Shown: piece by piece, positions 36,795 to 48,298 of the stretch
How positions within the stretch are numbered: position 1 is the first letter of the stretch
Layout of the letters: the number at the start of each line of letters is the position of its first letter
NCBI RefSeq assembly: GCF_027922265.1
Contig: NZ_BSFI01000007.1
Coordinates: 652,960 to 716,959 of the forward strand
Source of the DNA: Hansschlegelia plantiphila
GTDB lineage: Bacteria; Pseudomonadota; Alphaproteobacteria; Rhizobiales; Methylopilaceae
Reading direction: 5' to 3'
Length of the DNA stretch: 64,000 nucleotides
Translations under genes and position numbers: made by a program
The notes under the pieces: generated by a model
What the model was told of the DNA's origin: nothing
What the model saw: only the letters and a program-made list of their open reading frames with translations
Databases searched by the model: none

Positions 36795-36808
36795 TATCGC
36801 GATAATGA
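36795..36808. promoter_or_regulatory. OhrR operator candidate, site 2
   Basis: The second exact copy of TATCGCGATAATGA, 57 nt before the ohr start and on the ohr side of the divergent region. Identity over 14 bp in a GC-rich genome is unlikely to be chance. Confidence 0.7.
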
Positions 36809-36865
36809 ATATCGCAACAGCGAAACGCGGCGGCCGACGGCGCCGCCCTTCACGAGGAGGCAGAC

Positions 36866-37288
36866 ATGAAAGTGCTTTACCAGACCGAAGCCGTCGCAAC
36901 CGGCGGCCGCACAGGCTCCGCCGCGACCACGGACGGCGCGCTGAAAGTCGATCTCGTCACGGCCAAGGAGCTCGGCGGTCCGGGCGGCGCGGGCACCAAC
37001 CCGGAGCAGCTTTTCGCGGCGGGCTATTCCGCCTGCTTCCTCGGCGCGCTGAAGTTCGTCGCGTCGAAGGAGAAGGTGAAGATCCCCGACGACACGACGG
37101 TGGCGGCCAAGGTCGGCATCGGCCCGCGCGACGACGGTCAGGGCTTCGGTCTCGCGGTGTCTTTGACCGTCACGATTCCCGGCCTCGACCATGCCCAGGC
37201 CGAAGACCTCGCCGCCAAGGCGCACGTCGTGTGCCCTTATTCGCATCTCGCGAAGGCCGGCCTCGACGTCGGCGTCTCGGTGGCCTGA
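36866..37288 (+). CDS. ohr: Organic hydroperoxide resistance protein Ohr
   Basis: A 140-residue OsmC/Ohr-fold thiol peroxidase. Catalytic Cys57 (GYSACFLGAL) and resolving Cys123 (HVVCPYSHL) are both present, as are the N-terminal TGGRTGSA motif and GGAGTNPEQLFAAGY. It detoxifies organic peroxides with lipoylated proteins as reductant. AGGAGG precedes ATG 36866. Confidence 0.95.
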   Translation: MKVLYQTEAVATGGRTGSAATTDGALKVDLVTAKELGGPGGAGTNPEQLFAAGYSACFLGALKFVASKEKVKIPDDTTVAAKVGIGPRDDGQGFGLAVSLTVTIPGLDHAQAEDLAAKAHVVCPYSHLAKAGLDVGVSVA

Positions 37289-37345
37289 ACCGCGTCGCGA
37301 TGGTCGGGCAGGGCGGGTCGTCCGCCCGTCCCGGCCGTCTGCGGC

Positions 37346-38203
37346 TTAGCCGACCTGGATATCGAGGCCGAGATCGAGCGTCGGAGCCGAGTGGGTGATG
37401 CGGCCGACCGAGATCAGGTCGACGCCCGACTCGGCGATCGCGACGACGGTCTTGAGCGAGACGTTGCCCGAGGCCTCCGTCAGCATCCGGGTCCCGACGC
37501 GGCGCACCGCCTCGCGCAGCGTCTCGGGGGGCATGTTGTCGAGCAGCACGACGTCGGCGCCCTCGGCGATCGCTTCGTCGAGCTGATCGAGCGTGTCGAC
37601 CTCGATCTCGATCTTCACGAGATGGCCGGCTGCGGCCTTCGCGGCCCTGAGCGCCGCCGCGATCCCGCCTGCGACGGCGACATGGTTGTCCTTGATCAGG
37701 ATCGCGTCGTCCAAGCCGAAGCGGTGGTTCACGCCGCCGCCGCAGCGGACGGCGTATTTCTCGAAGGTCCTGAGGCCCGGCGTCGTCTTCCGCGTGCAGC
37801 AGATCCTCGCGCGCGTATGGGCGATGAGATCGGCGTAGACCGACGTCGCGGTCGCGACGCCCGAAAGATGGCCAAGGAAGTTCAGCGCGGTCCGCTCGGC
37901 CGAGAGCACGGCGCGGGCCGGCCCCTCGATCCGCGCGACGACGTCGCCGGGCGTCAGGCGCGCGCCGTCCGCCATCGCGGCCTCGAACGAGACGCCAGCA
38001 TCGAGCGCGACGAAGGCGGCTTCCGCCAGTTGAAGGCCCGCGAGGCGGCCGCTCGCGCGCGCGACGATCGCGACGCGGGCCCGCGCGTCAGCCGGGATGG
38101 TGGCCGCGCTCGTGATGTCTCCGGCCCGGCCGAGGTCTTCGGCGAGCGTCGCCTCCACCGCCCGGCGGACGGAAATCGGGTCGAGAGGCGCGGGCGCGCT
38201 CAC
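37346..38203 (-). CDS. nadC: Nicotinate-nucleotide pyrophosphorylase (quinolinate phosphoribosyltransferase)
   Basis: 285 residues. It joins quinolinate and PRPP to nicotinate mononucleotide. Hallmarks: [69 protein letters not shown], and the terminal [21 protein letters not shown] 38203 overlaps the nadB stop (GTGA), so it is last in a coupled nadA-nadB-nadC run. Confidence 0.96.
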   Translation of the reverse strand: MSAPAPLDPISVRRAVEATLAEDLGRAGDITSAATIPADARARVAIVARASGRLAGLQLAEAAFVALDAGVSFEAAMADGARLTPGDVVARIEGPARAVLSAERTALNFLGHLSGVATATSVYADLIAHTRARICCTRKTTPGLRTFEKYAVRCGGGVNHRFGLDDAILIKDNHVAVAGGIAAALRAAKAAAGHLVKIEIEVDTLDQLDEAIAEGADVVLLDNMPPETLREAVRRVGTRMLTEASGNVSLKTVVAIAESGVDLISVGRITHSAPTLDLGLDIQVG

Positions 38204-39816
38204 GAGGCGACGAGCCGCGTATCCGGCTCGGATAGCCCTGCGAGCGCGCCGTCGAGGGTGAGCGTCGAGCGATGCGCCAGCGCCTCGACTGGCTGGTCGA
38301 AATCGGACCGGAAGTGCGCGCCGCGGCTCTCCTCCCGACGCTCGGCCGCGACCGCGACGAGGAGCGCCGTGGTCGCCATGTTCCTGAGATCCGGCTGGCG
38401 CGCGTCCCTGCGGATACGATTGATCGTCTCGATCGCGCCGCGCAGCCGCGCGCCGTCGCGGACGACGCCGACCGAGTCGGTCATCGTCCGGCGGAGCTGG
38501 GCGACGGTCGCATCGTCCGGCTTGGTCGAGCCGGCGACGACCCGGAGCGCGCTCGCCTGCGCCGGGGCGGGCGCTGCGGGCATGAGGCCCAGAATGTCCT
38601 CGGCGATGCGCGCGCCGAACACCACCGCCTCGAGCAGCGAGTTCGAGGCGAGGCGGTTCGCGCCGTGCGCGCCGGTCGACGCGGTCTCGCCGCAGGCCCA
38701 GAGCCCATCAAGCGACGTGCGGCCGTTCGCGTCCGTCAGCACGCCGCCCATGTGGTAGTGCGCGGCCGGAGCCACCGGGATGACCTCATGTTCCGGGTCG
38801 ATGCCGGCCGCCCGGCAGGCCGCGAACACCGTCGGGAAGCGCGCGGCGAAATGCGCGCCGACGCTGTCGCGCGCGTCGAGAAAGGCGCCGCCGGAGCGGG
38901 CGGCTTCGTAGACCGCCCGCGCCACGATGTCCCGCGGGGCGAGGTCGAGGTCGGGATGCACGCCCTCCATGATGCGCCGGCCGGCGCGGTCGACGAGGAT
39001 CGCGCCTTCTCCGCGAAGCGCCTCGGTCGCGAGCGGCGCCGGGTCCTGGCCGATCGCGATCGCGGTCGGATGGAACTGCACAAATTCGAGGTCGGCGAGC
39101 ACGGCGCCCGCGCGCGCCGCCATCGCCAGACCGCCGCCGCGCGCCTCGACCGGATTGGTCGTGACCGCATAGAGATGGCCGACGCCGCCGGACGCCAGCA
39201 CGACGGCGCGGCTCGCGAGCCGGAGCGGGGTCGCCCTCAGGTCCCCGAGTTGGCGGGCGACCACGCCGGTGACGAACCGGCCTTCCGTGATCAGCTCGTC
39301 CGCCACGAAGCCTTCAAGCACGCGGATCGACGGGGTCCTGCGGACGGCGGCGACCAGCGCCGTCATGATCTCGCGGCCGGCGAGATCGCCGTTGACGCGC
39401 ACGATGCGGCGCTCGCTGTGCGCCGCCTCGCGCGACAGCGACAGCCGGCCGTCCGCGTCGCGGTCGAACGGCACGCCGTAGGACAGCAGGTCGGCGATGC
39501 GGGCCGGCCCTTCGCGGGTCATCAGCCCGGCGATCTCCGGATCGACGATGCCGGCGCCCGCCGCGATCGTGTCCGCCGCATGGCTCTCGGCGCTGTCGCC
39601 GAGGCCGACCGCGGCCGCGACCCCGCCCTGCGCCCAAGCCGACGACGCGCCCGAGCCGAGCGGCGCCGCGGCGACGATCGTCACCGGCCGCGGAGCGAGT
39701 TTCAGCGCGCAGAACAGGCCGGCCAGTCCGCCGCCGACGATGATGACGTCGTCCGCGCCGGCCCAGGACATCGGCGCAAGATCGGAGAGTTCGGTGAGGT
39801 CGCGGGTGTCGTTCAT
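38200..39816 (-). CDS. nadB: L-aspartate oxidase
   Basis: A 538-residue flavoprotein that oxidises aspartate to iminoaspartate. It has the dinucleotide fold [40 protein letters not shown], the active-site region [20 protein letters not shown] and [26 protein letters not shown], then the helical C-terminal domain. ATG 39816 is preferred over a TTG at 39831. It is coupled to nadC and lies 150 nt downstream of nadA. Confidence 0.95.
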   Translation of the reverse strand: MNDTRDLTELSDLAPMSWAGADDVIIVGGGLAGLFCALKLAPRPVTIVAAAPLGSGASSAWAQGGVAAAVGLGDSAESHAADTIAAGAGIVDPEIAGLMTREGPARIADLLSYGVPFDRDADGRLSLSREAAHSERRIVRVNGDLAGREIMTALVAAVRRTPSIRVLEGFVADELITEGRFVTGVVARQLGDLRATPLRLASRAVVLASGGVGHLYAVTTNPVEARGGGLAMAARAGAVLADLEFVQFHPTAIAIGQDPAPLATEALRGEGAILVDRAGRRIMEGVHPDLDLAPRDIVARAVYEAARSGGAFLDARDSVGAHFAARFPTVFAACRAAGIDPEHEVIPVAPAAHYHMGGVLTDANGRTSLDGLWACGETASTGAHGANRLASNSLLEAVVFGARIAEDILGLMPAAPAPAQASALRVVAGSTKPDDATVAQLRRTMTDSVGVVRDGARLRGAIETINRIRRDARQPDLRNMATTALLVAVAAERREESRGAHFRSDFDQPVEALAHRSTLTLDGALAGLSEPDTRLVAS

Positions 39817-39970
39817 GGCGAAGGCTTTCAACGCGTTGCGACGAAAGATCAGCGAAGATGCGCCGCGTTAGCGCCCCGGCGTCAGGCCGGGACCCAGATC
39901 CACGACGTTGCAGAAAGACGCGCGGCAGGCTCCGGGGACTTCCGTCAGCCGCCGCCGTCCGGGTCCGCCG

Positions 39971-41047
39971 TCAGATCTTCAGGTTGACCATCCGCTCGAC
40001 GCTAAGGCGCGCGCGCGCGGCGATGACGGGATCGATCGTCACTTCGTCGCGCATGTGCACGAGCGACTCGAGGATCTTCGGCAGCGTGATCCGCTTCATG
40101 TGCGGGCAGAGGTTGCAGGGCTTCACGAACTCGGTGTCGGGAGCCTCCGCCATCACGTTGTCGGCCATCGAGCACTCGGTGATCATCACCACCTTCCTCG
40201 GCTTCCTCACCTTCACGTAGTCGGCGAGCTTCGCCGTCGAGCCCGTGAAGTCCGCCTCGGCCAGAACATCCGGCGGGCATTCGGGGTGGGCGAGAATCAC
40301 GACGTCGGGATCGGCCTCGCGATAGGCGCGGAGCTCCGCGCCGGTGAAGCGCTCGTGGACCTCGCAGGCGCCGTGCCACGAGATGATCTTCACCGCCGTC
40401 TGCGAGGCGATCCACATCGCGAGATACTGGTCAGGCAGCACCATAACTTCCGGAACGCCGAGCGATTCGACGACCGCGACGGCGTTGCCGGAGGTGAGGC
40501 AGATGTCGGCCTCGGCCTTCACCTCGGCCGTGGTGTTCACATACACGGCGACCGGAACGCCGGGATGCTTCAGCCGCAGCGCGCGGATGTCGGCGGCGGT
40601 GATCGAGGTCGCGAGCGAGCAGCCGGCGCGGCTGTCGGGGATCAGCACCGTCTTCTCGGGATTCAAGATCTTCGAGGTCTCGGCCATGAAGTGCACGCCG
40701 CACTGGACGATGACGTCCGCGTCGGTCTTGCCGGCCTCGCGCGCCAGCTGGAAGCTGTCGCCGACCACGTCCGCCACGCAGTTGTAGATTTCCGGCGTCT
40801 GGTAGTTATGCGCCAGGATCACGGCGTTGCGGACGCGTTTGAGCTCGTTGATCGCCTTGACGTATGGCGCGAAGAACGGCCACTCGATCGCAGGGATCAC
40901 CGTCTTGACGCGCTCGTAGAGATGCGCCGTCGCGGCCTCCACCTCCGGCGTCCATTCGAGCGAGGGCATCGCGACCGGAGCAAACCGGCGCGGCGCTTCC
41001 GCATAAAGCGGAAGAGGACGTGCGAGAGTGGCGGCGAGCGGGGACAT
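39971..41047 (-). CDS. nadA: Quinolinate synthase A ([4Fe-4S])
   Basis: 358 residues. It condenses iminoaspartate and DHAP to quinolinate. It has [39 protein letters not shown]-type central repeats and the likely cluster ligands Cys116 (VQCGVHFM), Cys228 (HGACEVH) and Cys314 (CNLCPHM). ATG 41047 has GGAGGA upstream. It is first of the NAD biosynthesis run and sits behind a strong inverted repeat that probably binds its repressor. Confidence 0.95.
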   Translation of the reverse strand: MSPLAATLARPLPLYAEAPRRFAPVAMPSLEWTPEVEAATAHLYERVKTVIPAIEWPFFAPYVKAINELKRVRNAVILAHNYQTPEIYNCVADVVGDSFQLAREAGKTDADVIVQCGVHFMAETSKILNPEKTVLIPDSRAGCSLATSITAADIRALRLKHPGVPVAVYVNTTAEVKAEADICLTSGNAVAVVESLGVPEVMVLPDQYLAMWIASQTAVKIISWHGACEVHERFTGAELRAYREADPDVVILAHPECPPDVLAEADFTGSTAKLADYVKVRKPRKVVMITECSMADNVMAEAPDTEFVKPCNLCPHMKRITLPKILESLVHMRDEVTIDPVIAARARLSVERMVNLKI

Positions 41048-41072
41048 GGCGTCCTCCAATGATCGAACCGAC

Positions 41073-41095
41073 GTTATGCTCAGTTAGAGCATAAC
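41073..41095. promoter_or_regulatory. Operator upstream of nadA (NadQ-type candidate)
   Basis: A perfect 9-bp inverted repeat GTTATGCTC / GAGCATAAC with a 5-nt AGTTA spacer lies 26 nt before the nadA ATG, next to an AT-rich TATAATAGT patch that may hold the promoter. Comparative genomics has described NadQ operators at nad operons of Hyphomicrobiales; I assign this by position, not by a recalled consensus. Confidence 0.68.
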
Positions 41096-41334
41096 TATAA
41101 TAGTGCTCCTCACAGGATTTTTGAAGAGGCTCGCTGCGAAAACGCCATGACGATGGCGTGGGGCGGATGGAAGGGCTCCAGAGATTTGAGGTCGGCTGTC
41201 CGGACCGGCTTCGCGTCGTGGTCGAGCCGGATCGCGATGAGCTCGATTCATGGAGCGCCGCCGCTGCGGGATGACGAAACCGTCTCCCGCCTCTATGTAG
41301 CCGTCTCCGAGCTCAGTCCGACGAGGTCCGCCTC

Positions 41335-42318
41335 ATGTCCACCTTCCGCGCGTTGCGCATCGACAAGGGCGATGGAGGCCAGACGGTCTCGACCGTCGAC
41401 TTCGACGAGGCCGACCTGATGGACGGCGACGTCGTCGTGCGCGTCTCGCATTCGACGGTGAACTACAAGGACGGCCTCGCGATCACCGGCAAGTCGCCCG
41501 TGGTGCGGCGCTTCCCGATGATCCCGGGCATCGATTTCGCCGGCACGGTGATCTCGTCGACAAGCAGCGAGTTCGCGGCGGGCGACGGCGTCATCCTCAA
41601 CGGGTGGGGCGTCGGCGAGACCCATCTCGGCGGCTACGCCGAGATCGCGCGCGTGCCCGCCGGCTGGCTGGTGCCGCTGCCCGCCAACATGACGCCGGCC
41701 GAGGCGATGGCGATCGGCACCGCCGGCTACACTGCGATGCTCTGCGTCATGGCGCTGGAGCGCCACGGCGTCACGCCGGAGCGCGGCCCGGTTCTGGTGA
41801 CCGGCGCATCGGGCGGCGTCGGCTCGGTCGCTGTCGCGCTGCTCGCCAAACTCGGCTTCGACGTCGTCGCTTCGACCGGGCGGCCGGAGGAGGCGGAGTA
41901 TCTGAAGGGCCTCGGCGCCTCGTCGATCATCTCGCGCGATGAGTTGGCGACGCCTGGCAAGCCCTTGCAGAAGGAGCGTTTTGCGGGCGTGGTCGACAGC
42001 GTCGGCTCCGTGCCGCTCGCCAACGCGATCGCACAGACGATCTCCGGCGGCGCGGTCGCGGCCTGCGGGCTCGCGGCCGGCATGGACCTGCCGACGTCAG
42101 TCGCGCCCTTCATCCTGCGGGGCGTGTCGCTGCTCGGGATCAACAGCGTGACGGTGCCGAAGCCGATCCGCATCGAGGCCTGGAGCCGCCTGGCCCGCGA
42201 TCTCGACCGCGACAAGCTGAAGGCTCTGACCGAGACGATCGGCTTCGACGACATCGTGCCGACGGCGAAGGCCATTCTCGAAGGCAAGGTCCGAGGACGC
42301 GTCGTCGTCGAGATCTGA
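41335..42318 (+). CDS. acuI: Acrylyl-CoA reductase (NADPH)-type MDR oxidoreductase (AcuI/YhdH)
   Basis: A 327-residue zinc-independent medium-chain reductase. The N-terminal VNYKDGLAITGKSPVVRRFPMIPGIDFAGTV block, GWGVGETHLGGYAE and the Rossmann motif VTGASGGVGSVAV match AcuI/YhdH closely. AcuI reduces acryloyl-CoA to propionyl-CoA and detoxifies acrylate; in methylotrophs it can support C3 metabolism. GAGGT precedes ATG 41335. It stands alone between the nad and argC transcripts. Confidence 0.9.
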   Translation: MSTFRALRIDKGDGGQTVSTVDFDEADLMDGDVVVRVSHSTVNYKDGLAITGKSPVVRRFPMIPGIDFAGTVISSTSSEFAAGDGVILNGWGVGETHLGGYAEIARVPAGWLVPLPANMTPAEAMAIGTAGYTAMLCVMALERHGVTPERGPVLVTGASGGVGSVAVALLAKLGFDVVASTGRPEEAEYLKGLGASSIISRDELATPGKPLQKERFAGVVDSVGSVPLANAIAQTISGGAVAACGLAAGMDLPTSVAPFILRGVSLLGINSVTVPKPIRIEAWSRLARDLDRDKLKALTETIGFDDIVPTAKAILEGKVRGRVVVEI

Positions 42319-42470
42319 CCCGACGCATTGGCGTCCTCCCGGATACGCCATAGCCGCGATCCGGAACCGTCATCAGACTAGAACAGCTTTCGCCTTAGAC
42401 CGCCGCATCCCGCTCACGATCCCGGCTTTCCGCTACGCTGCCGCCGGGACGCTTCCGCCGGACTGATACA

Positions 42471-43523
42471 ATGACCGACCCCATCGACGTCGCGATCCTC
42501 GGCGCCTCCGGCTACACCGGCGCGGAGCTCGTGCGCCTGCTGCTGCGTCATCCCCACGTGCGCATCGCCGCGCTGACCGCAGACCGCAAGGCCGGTCAGG
42601 CGATGGCGGACGTGTTTCCGCAGTTCTCAGGAATCGAGCTGCCGCGGCTCACGACCATCGCGGAGGTCGATCTCGACGCGATCGACCTCGTGTTCTGCGC
42701 GTTGCCGCACGGCACGACGCAGGGCGTGATCGCGGACCTGTTCGCGCGGAAGCCGTCGCTGAAGGTCGTCGACCTCTCGGCCGACTTCCGGCTGGCGGAC
42801 CCCGCGGCCTACGAGACCTGGTACGGCCATCCGCATCAGCAGCTCGCGCTGCAGGAGGAGGCCGCCTTCGGCGTGGTCGAGCTGAACCGCGAGGCGATCG
42901 CCAAGGCGCGGCTGGTCGCCAATCCCGGCTGCCATTCGACGACGTCGATCCTGCCGGTGGTTCCGCTTCTGAAGGACAAGCTGATCCACCCCGATCAGAT
43001 CGTCATCACGTCGGCGACCGGCATGTCGGGCGCCGGACGCGCGGCCAAGGAGGAGATGCTGTTCTCGGAAGTCTCCGAGGGCGTCCACGCCTATGGCGTC
43101 GGAAAGCACCGGCACACCGCGGAGCTCGACCAGGAGTTCGACAAGGCGGCGGGCCGGCCCGCGCGCGCGACCTTCACCCCGCTGCTGATCCCGATGAACC
43201 GGGGCATCTACGCAACGATCACCGTGACGCTCGAAGGCGGCGCGACGGCAGAGCAGCTCCACGAGACGCTGGCGCGGACCTATGCGGGCGAGCCCTTCGT
43301 CACGGTGCTGCCGTTCGGGAAGGTTCCGCAGTCCAGACATGTGCGCGGTTCGAACGGGGTTCAGCTCGGCGTCGTAGCGGACCGCGGGCCGGACCGGGCG
43401 GTCCTGATCTCGACGCTCGACAACCTGACCAAGGGAGCCTCGGGGCAGGCCGTGCAGAACATGAATCTGATCTGTAGGTTTCCGGAGACTTCGGGGCTGG
43501 AGCAGCTGGCGATCTTCCCGTGA
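42471..43523 (+). CDS. argC: N-acetyl-gamma-glutamyl-phosphate reductase
   Basis: A 350-residue NADPH-dependent arginine-biosynthesis enzyme. It has the GASGYTGAELVRLLLRHPHV nucleotide motif, ALPHGTTQ, DLSADFRL, catalytic Cys154 in NPGC, and the C-terminal VRGSNGVQLGVVADRG. The residues after the Cys read HSTTS rather than the more common YPT, but the essential Cys is intact. It appears monocistronic. Confidence 0.94.
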   Translation: MTDPIDVAILGASGYTGAELVRLLLRHPHVRIAALTADRKAGQAMADVFPQFSGIELPRLTTIAEVDLDAIDLVFCALPHGTTQGVIADLFARKPSLKVVDLSADFRLADPAAYETWYGHPHQQLALQEEAAFGVVELNREAIAKARLVANPGCHSTTSILPVVPLLKDKLIHPDQIVITSATGMSGAGRAAKEEMLFSEVSEGVHAYGVGKHRHTAELDQEFDKAAGRPARATFTPLLIPMNRGIYATITVTLEGGATAEQLHETLARTYAGEPFVTVLPFGKVPQSRHVRGSNGVQLGVVADRGPDRAVLISTLDNLTKGASGQAVQNMNLICRFPETSGLEQLAIFP

Positions 43524-43606
43524 TCGGCGGAAAGCGTCCGAATCGGATATCGGATCCGCTGATTTTAGTCGGTGGCGCTTAGGTCGAACGCAAGGAGACG
43601 CACGGT

Positions 43607-44023
43607 TTGTTGAAACGAGTTCTCGGGGCTTCGCTCATCGCCTTCGCCGCCGCATCGGCGGCCGAGGCGCAGACCTGCGAGTCGAATTTCCAGGTGAGCG
43701 GCGTGCCCATGCTGACGGCGCTGTCCTACAGGACGTCGCTCGACTTCCCCAAGATCAAGCCAGACCAGGCGCTCAGGCGGCTCGCGCAGGCCGTCGCCGC
43801 CGAAGGGTTTTCCGGCGTGCGGCTCAACAAGTCTCTCGGTTCGATCGACGCTTTCCAGGAGACGACGGGATCAGGACGGCCCCAGACTCTGCGGGTGGTC
43901 GCCCGGAAGACCGGCGCTGGAACACGCGTCGACGCTGTGTTCGACATTCAGCAGGGGCAGCTCACCTCTGAAAGCGTCGTCCGGAAAGGGCTTTGCACGA
44001 TCGTGCGCTCGGCCGCGGAATGA
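43607..44023 (+). CDS. Exported protein of unknown function
   Basis: 138 residues from TTG 43607 (or TTG 43610), with AAGGAG 9 nt upstream. It has a signal peptide (LKRVLGASLIAFAAASAAEAQ). The mature domain has two Cys (TCESNF near the N-terminus, GLCTIVRSAAE at the end) that may pair, and a basic/hydrophobic alternating core suggestive of a small alpha/beta fold. I do not recognise the family. Confidence 0.72.
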   Translation: MLKRVLGASLIAFAAASAAEAQTCESNFQVSGVPMLTALSYRTSLDFPKIKPDQALRRLAQAVAAEGFSGVRLNKSLGSIDAFQETTGSGRPQTLRVVARKTGAGTRVDAVFDIQQGQLTSESVVRKGLCTIVRSAAE

Positions 44024-44067
44024 TCCCGGCGTAGCCGGCGCCGGTTACGCCGTCGGACGTCAGGGGC

Positions 44068-46290
44068 TTAGGCCTTCATCTTCACGTAGCTGCCCGGAGC
44101 GTCCTCGATCGCGGGATACGGACCCTCTCCGGGCACCCGGGCGGCCACCATCGTCCCGTCGGCGGCGGCGAGCCATGCGCGCCAGTCCGGCCACCACGAG
44201 CCGGGCTTTTCCTCGGCCGCTGCGATCCAGTCGTTCAGGTCGCCGGTCGGAGCCTCGCCCGTCCAGTGCTGGTACTTCATCCGCGCGGGCGGATTGACGA
44301 CGCCGGCGATGTGGCCGGAGCCCGCGAGGACGAAGCGCACGGGCCCTCCGAACAGCTGCGAGCCGAGGAACACCGACTTCGCCGGCGCGATGTGATCCTC
44401 CCGCGTCGCGACGCTGTAGATCGGCGTCTTCACCTGCTTGAGGTTCAGCGTCACGCCGAGGATCTCCATCTTTCCGCGGGCGAGGTCGTTCTTGAGATAG
44501 CAGCGCCGCAGATAGAAGGAGTGGTTCGCCGCCGGCATCCGCGTCGCGTCCGAGTTCCAGTAGAGCAGGTCGAACGGGAAGGGGGCGCGGCCCTTCAGAT
44601 ACGAGTTGACGACATAGGGCCAGATCAGGTCGTTCGAGCGCAGCATGTTGAAGGCGTTCGCCATGCGCCCGCCCTCGAGATAGCCGGCCTCCGCCATCCG
44701 CGCCTCGACGGCCGCGATCTGGTCCTCGTCGACGAACACGCGCAGGTCGCCCGCGTGGGTGAAGTCGACCTGCGCCGTGAGCAGCGTCGCGCTCGCGATC
44801 CGGTCGTCGCCCGTTGCGGCCATGTAGGCCATCGTGATCGACAGCAGCGTGCCGCCGACGCAGTATCCGGCCATGTCGACCTGCTTCGTCCCGCAGATCT
44901 CGGACGCCACGTCGATCGCGCGCATGATGCCGTCGCGCATATAGTCGTCGAAGCTCTTCGTCGCGTGGCGCTCGTCGGGATTGACCCACGAGACGCAGAA
45001 CACGGTCAGCCCCTGTTCGACGCACCACTTGATGAGGCTCTTCTCGGGGGTGAGGTCGAGGATGTAGAACTTGTTGATCCACGGCGGCACGATCACCACC
45101 GGACGGGTGCGCGCCATCTCGGTCGCCGGCGCATACTGGATCAGCTCGAACAGCTCGTTGCGGAACACCACCTTGCCCGGCGTCGTCGCGAGGTTCCGGC
45201 CGACCTCGAAGCCGGTGGGATCGGTCTGGCGGATGCGCAGGTCGCCTTTGCCGGCGTCGATGTCCTCGGCCAGCATCCGCATGCCGCGCACGAGGTTTTC
45301 GCCCTTGGTGGCCAGCGTCTCGCGGATCAGCTCCGGATTGGTCGGCACGAAGTTGGACGGCGAGACCGCGTTCGCGATCAGCTTCACGTAGAACGAGGCC
45401 TTGTGGCGGGTGTGCGGATCGAGCTCGTGGGCCTCGTCGACCATGCGCTCCGCCCAGCGCGAGGTGTGCAGATAGGCCTGTTTGAGGAAGTCGAAGACCG
45501 GGTGCTCGGTCCACTCCGGATCCTTGAACCGGGCGTCCTTGGGATCGGGCCGTACGATCGGTTCGGCGGGTTCGCCCGAAAAGCGCTTCAGCGAACCCGC
45601 CCATAGCTCGAGGAAGCCGCTGGCGAAGGCGCGCTGAGCTTCCGCGGCCCGGGCGGGCTCCGCCATCCAGCGCTCGGCGACCTGCCCAAGCGTCTTGACG
45701 ACGTCGACAGCCTCGTCCGCGCCGTTCGGCGGCCGCGCGCCGCCTTCGCGCGGGCGCATATAGGCCGACATCGCCTTGCCGCTCTCTTCCCAGAACCGCG
45801 CCATATTGGCTGCGAACTGCTCGACCTCCGGGGTCAGGAACGGGTTCTCGGCGGCTTTCGACTCCGCGCCTCCCGCGTCTCCTTGAGGGCCGGAAGAGGG
45901 CGGCGGCTCGTGGGGAGGCGGCGCGGCGCTCTCGCGGGCGCGAGGCGACGCCTTCACCTTCGCCTTCTGCGGGGAGGATTTCGGAGCGGGCTTCGCCTTG
46001 CGGGCCGCCGCTGCGGGCGGGGGCTTCGGCGCGGCTGCAGGCTTCGCGGCGGTCTTCTGCACCGCCGCGCGTTTGGTCTTCGCGGCTTTTTCCGGCGCCG
46101 GCGGGCGTTTCGCCGTCTTGGCTTCCGCCGCAGGCGTCGCCGGTTCGGCTGGCGCAGGGCGGGCGCGGATCGGCTTCGCTCCCGTGGCCTCGGCGTCGCG
46201 GGTGGATTTCGTCTTCGGATCGGCCGGCGCGCGCGGGGCCGATCCGGCCGGCGCTGGCGTCGGCGATCGGCTCAAGGCCCTTCGGCCCAT
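44068..46290 (-). CDS. phaC: Class I poly(3-hydroxyalkanoate) synthase with histone-H1-like N-terminal extension
   Basis: PHA polymerase of 740 residues. Residues ~175-740 are a full class I Pha[30 protein letters not shown], the lipase-like box GYCVGG with catalytic Cys477, Asp632 in REDHIAP and His660 in GSGHIAGV. The first ~150 residues are extraordinary: repeated Ala/Lys/Pro units such as [19 protein letters not shown] and [11 protein letters not shown], like histone H1 or PhaF tails. ATG 46290 has GAGGAGGA 9 nt upstream, so the extension is translated. Typical PhaCs are ~590-620 residues. Confidence 0.94.
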   Translation of the reverse strand: MGRRALSRSPTPAPAGSAPRAPADPKTKSTRDAEATGAKPIRARPAPAEPATPAAEAKTAKRPPAPEKAAKTKRAAVQKTAAKPAAAPKPPPAAAARKAKPAPKSSPQKAKVKASPRARESAAPPPHEPPPSSGPQGDAGGAESKAAENPFLTPEVEQFAANMARFWEESGKAMSAYMRPREGGARPPNGADEAVDVVKTLGQVAERWMAEPARAAEAQRAFASGFLELWAGSLKRFSGEPAEPIVRPDPKDARFKDPEWTEHPVFDFLKQAYLHTSRWAERMVDEAHELDPHTRHKASFYVKLIANAVSPSNFVPTNPELIRETLATKGENLVRGMRMLAEDIDAGKGDLRIRQTDPTGFEVGRNLATTPGKVVFRNELFELIQYAPATEMARTRPVVIVPPWINKFYILDLTPEKSLIKWCVEQGLTVFCVSWVNPDERHATKSFDDYMRDGIMRAIDVASEICGTKQVDMAGYCVGGTLLSITMAYMAATGDDRIASATLLTAQVDFTHAGDLRVFVDEDQIAAVEARMAEAGYLEGGRMANAFNMLRSNDLIWPYVVNSYLKGRAPFPFDLLYWNSDATRMPAANHSFYLRRCYLKNDLARGKMEILGVTLNLKQVKTPIYSVATREDHIAPAKSVFLGSQLFGGPVRFVLAGSGHIAGVVNPPARMKYQHWTGEAPTGDLNDWIAAAEEKPGSWWPDWRAWLAAADGTMVAARVPGEGPYPAIEDAPGSYVKMKA

Positions 46291-46472
46291 GCGCGTGTCC
46301 TCCTCGGTGGCGTCTCCGCAGTTACGATCGACCGAAGCCGGCCGTTCCGCGGGTTGCTTCCGTCCCTGTTCCCGTGAGAATAGGCGCAAGCCGTGCGGCG
46401 CGCCACGGGCGGCTTTCATTCTGGTATTGGAAAATGGCGCCGCATTCCCTCTCCATACCGAGAACAGTCCAG

Positions 46473-46721
46473 ATGACAGCAGCCGGTTGGGTCGTACGCG
46501 CGGGCGTTGTCGCAGCGGCGGTGCTTGCGCTTGGCGGTTGTGGCGGCAAATACGGGCCGCATGGCGACAGGGGCCTGCCCCCGCCCCCGGCGAACCTCGC
46601 CTATCCCAATGTCTATCGCACCGAGCCTGACCGCCATCACGGTCTGAAGTCGGCGGAGGAGCAGAAGCGGCTGCAGGCCGACCTGCTAGCCCACAAGCCG
46701 CAGCCGAGAAAGAAGCGCTGA
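46473..46721 (+). CDS. Small putative lipoprotein of unknown function
   Basis: 82 residues from ATG 46473. It has a signal with lipobox LGGC ([12 protein letters not shown]), then [22 protein letters not shown] and a Lys/Arg/Gln-rich tail ending PQPRKKR. It is similar in style to the small lipoproteins next to lysA/argH in alphaproteobacteria, but without that context. It is divergent from phaC with ~180 bp between starts. The Shine-Dalgarno is weak. Confidence 0.62.
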   Translation: MTAAGWVVRAGVVAAAVLALGGCGGKYGPHGDRGLPPPPANLAYPNVYRTEPDRHHGLKSAEEQKRLQADLLAHKPQPRKKR

Positions 46722-46799
46722 ACCGTCAGGAACGCAGCGCGCCGCCCGCGATCGCCGACGCCATGCCGACCCTGGAGAGATCGGCGGCCGGTGGGGTGA

Positions 46800-46815
46800 G
46801 GGGCCATATGGCCCC
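46800..46815. promoter_or_regulatory. Perfect 16-bp palindrome upstream of the aminotransferase gene
   Basis: GGGGCCATATGGCCCC lies 110 nt before the aminotransferase start. It may be an operator or a hairpin; nothing else identifies its role. Confidence 0.3.
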
Positions 46816-46925
46816 GAATCCTCTGATCCACGTTGACGCCTCACGTTTGCCCGCGATCCCGGCGTAGGCTATTTCCTCGGGACTCGGGCCGCCGTCCTCG
46901 TGGCCTCAACCGCCGAAGCGTCGCC

Positions 46926-48143
<1,218 letters not shown>

Positions 48144-48298
48144 CCTCACGCCGGCCGGGTCGCCGGCGCATCATTCGAAGAAACGCCTCAGCGGACTGTG
48201 GCGCAGCTTTCGGGGCGGCCCGTCGGGCTTTCCGAAGCGCGCGAGCGGCCTCCCGGCCGCTCTCCCACGTCGCTTGGCGTCCTGAACGGAACAGCCTG

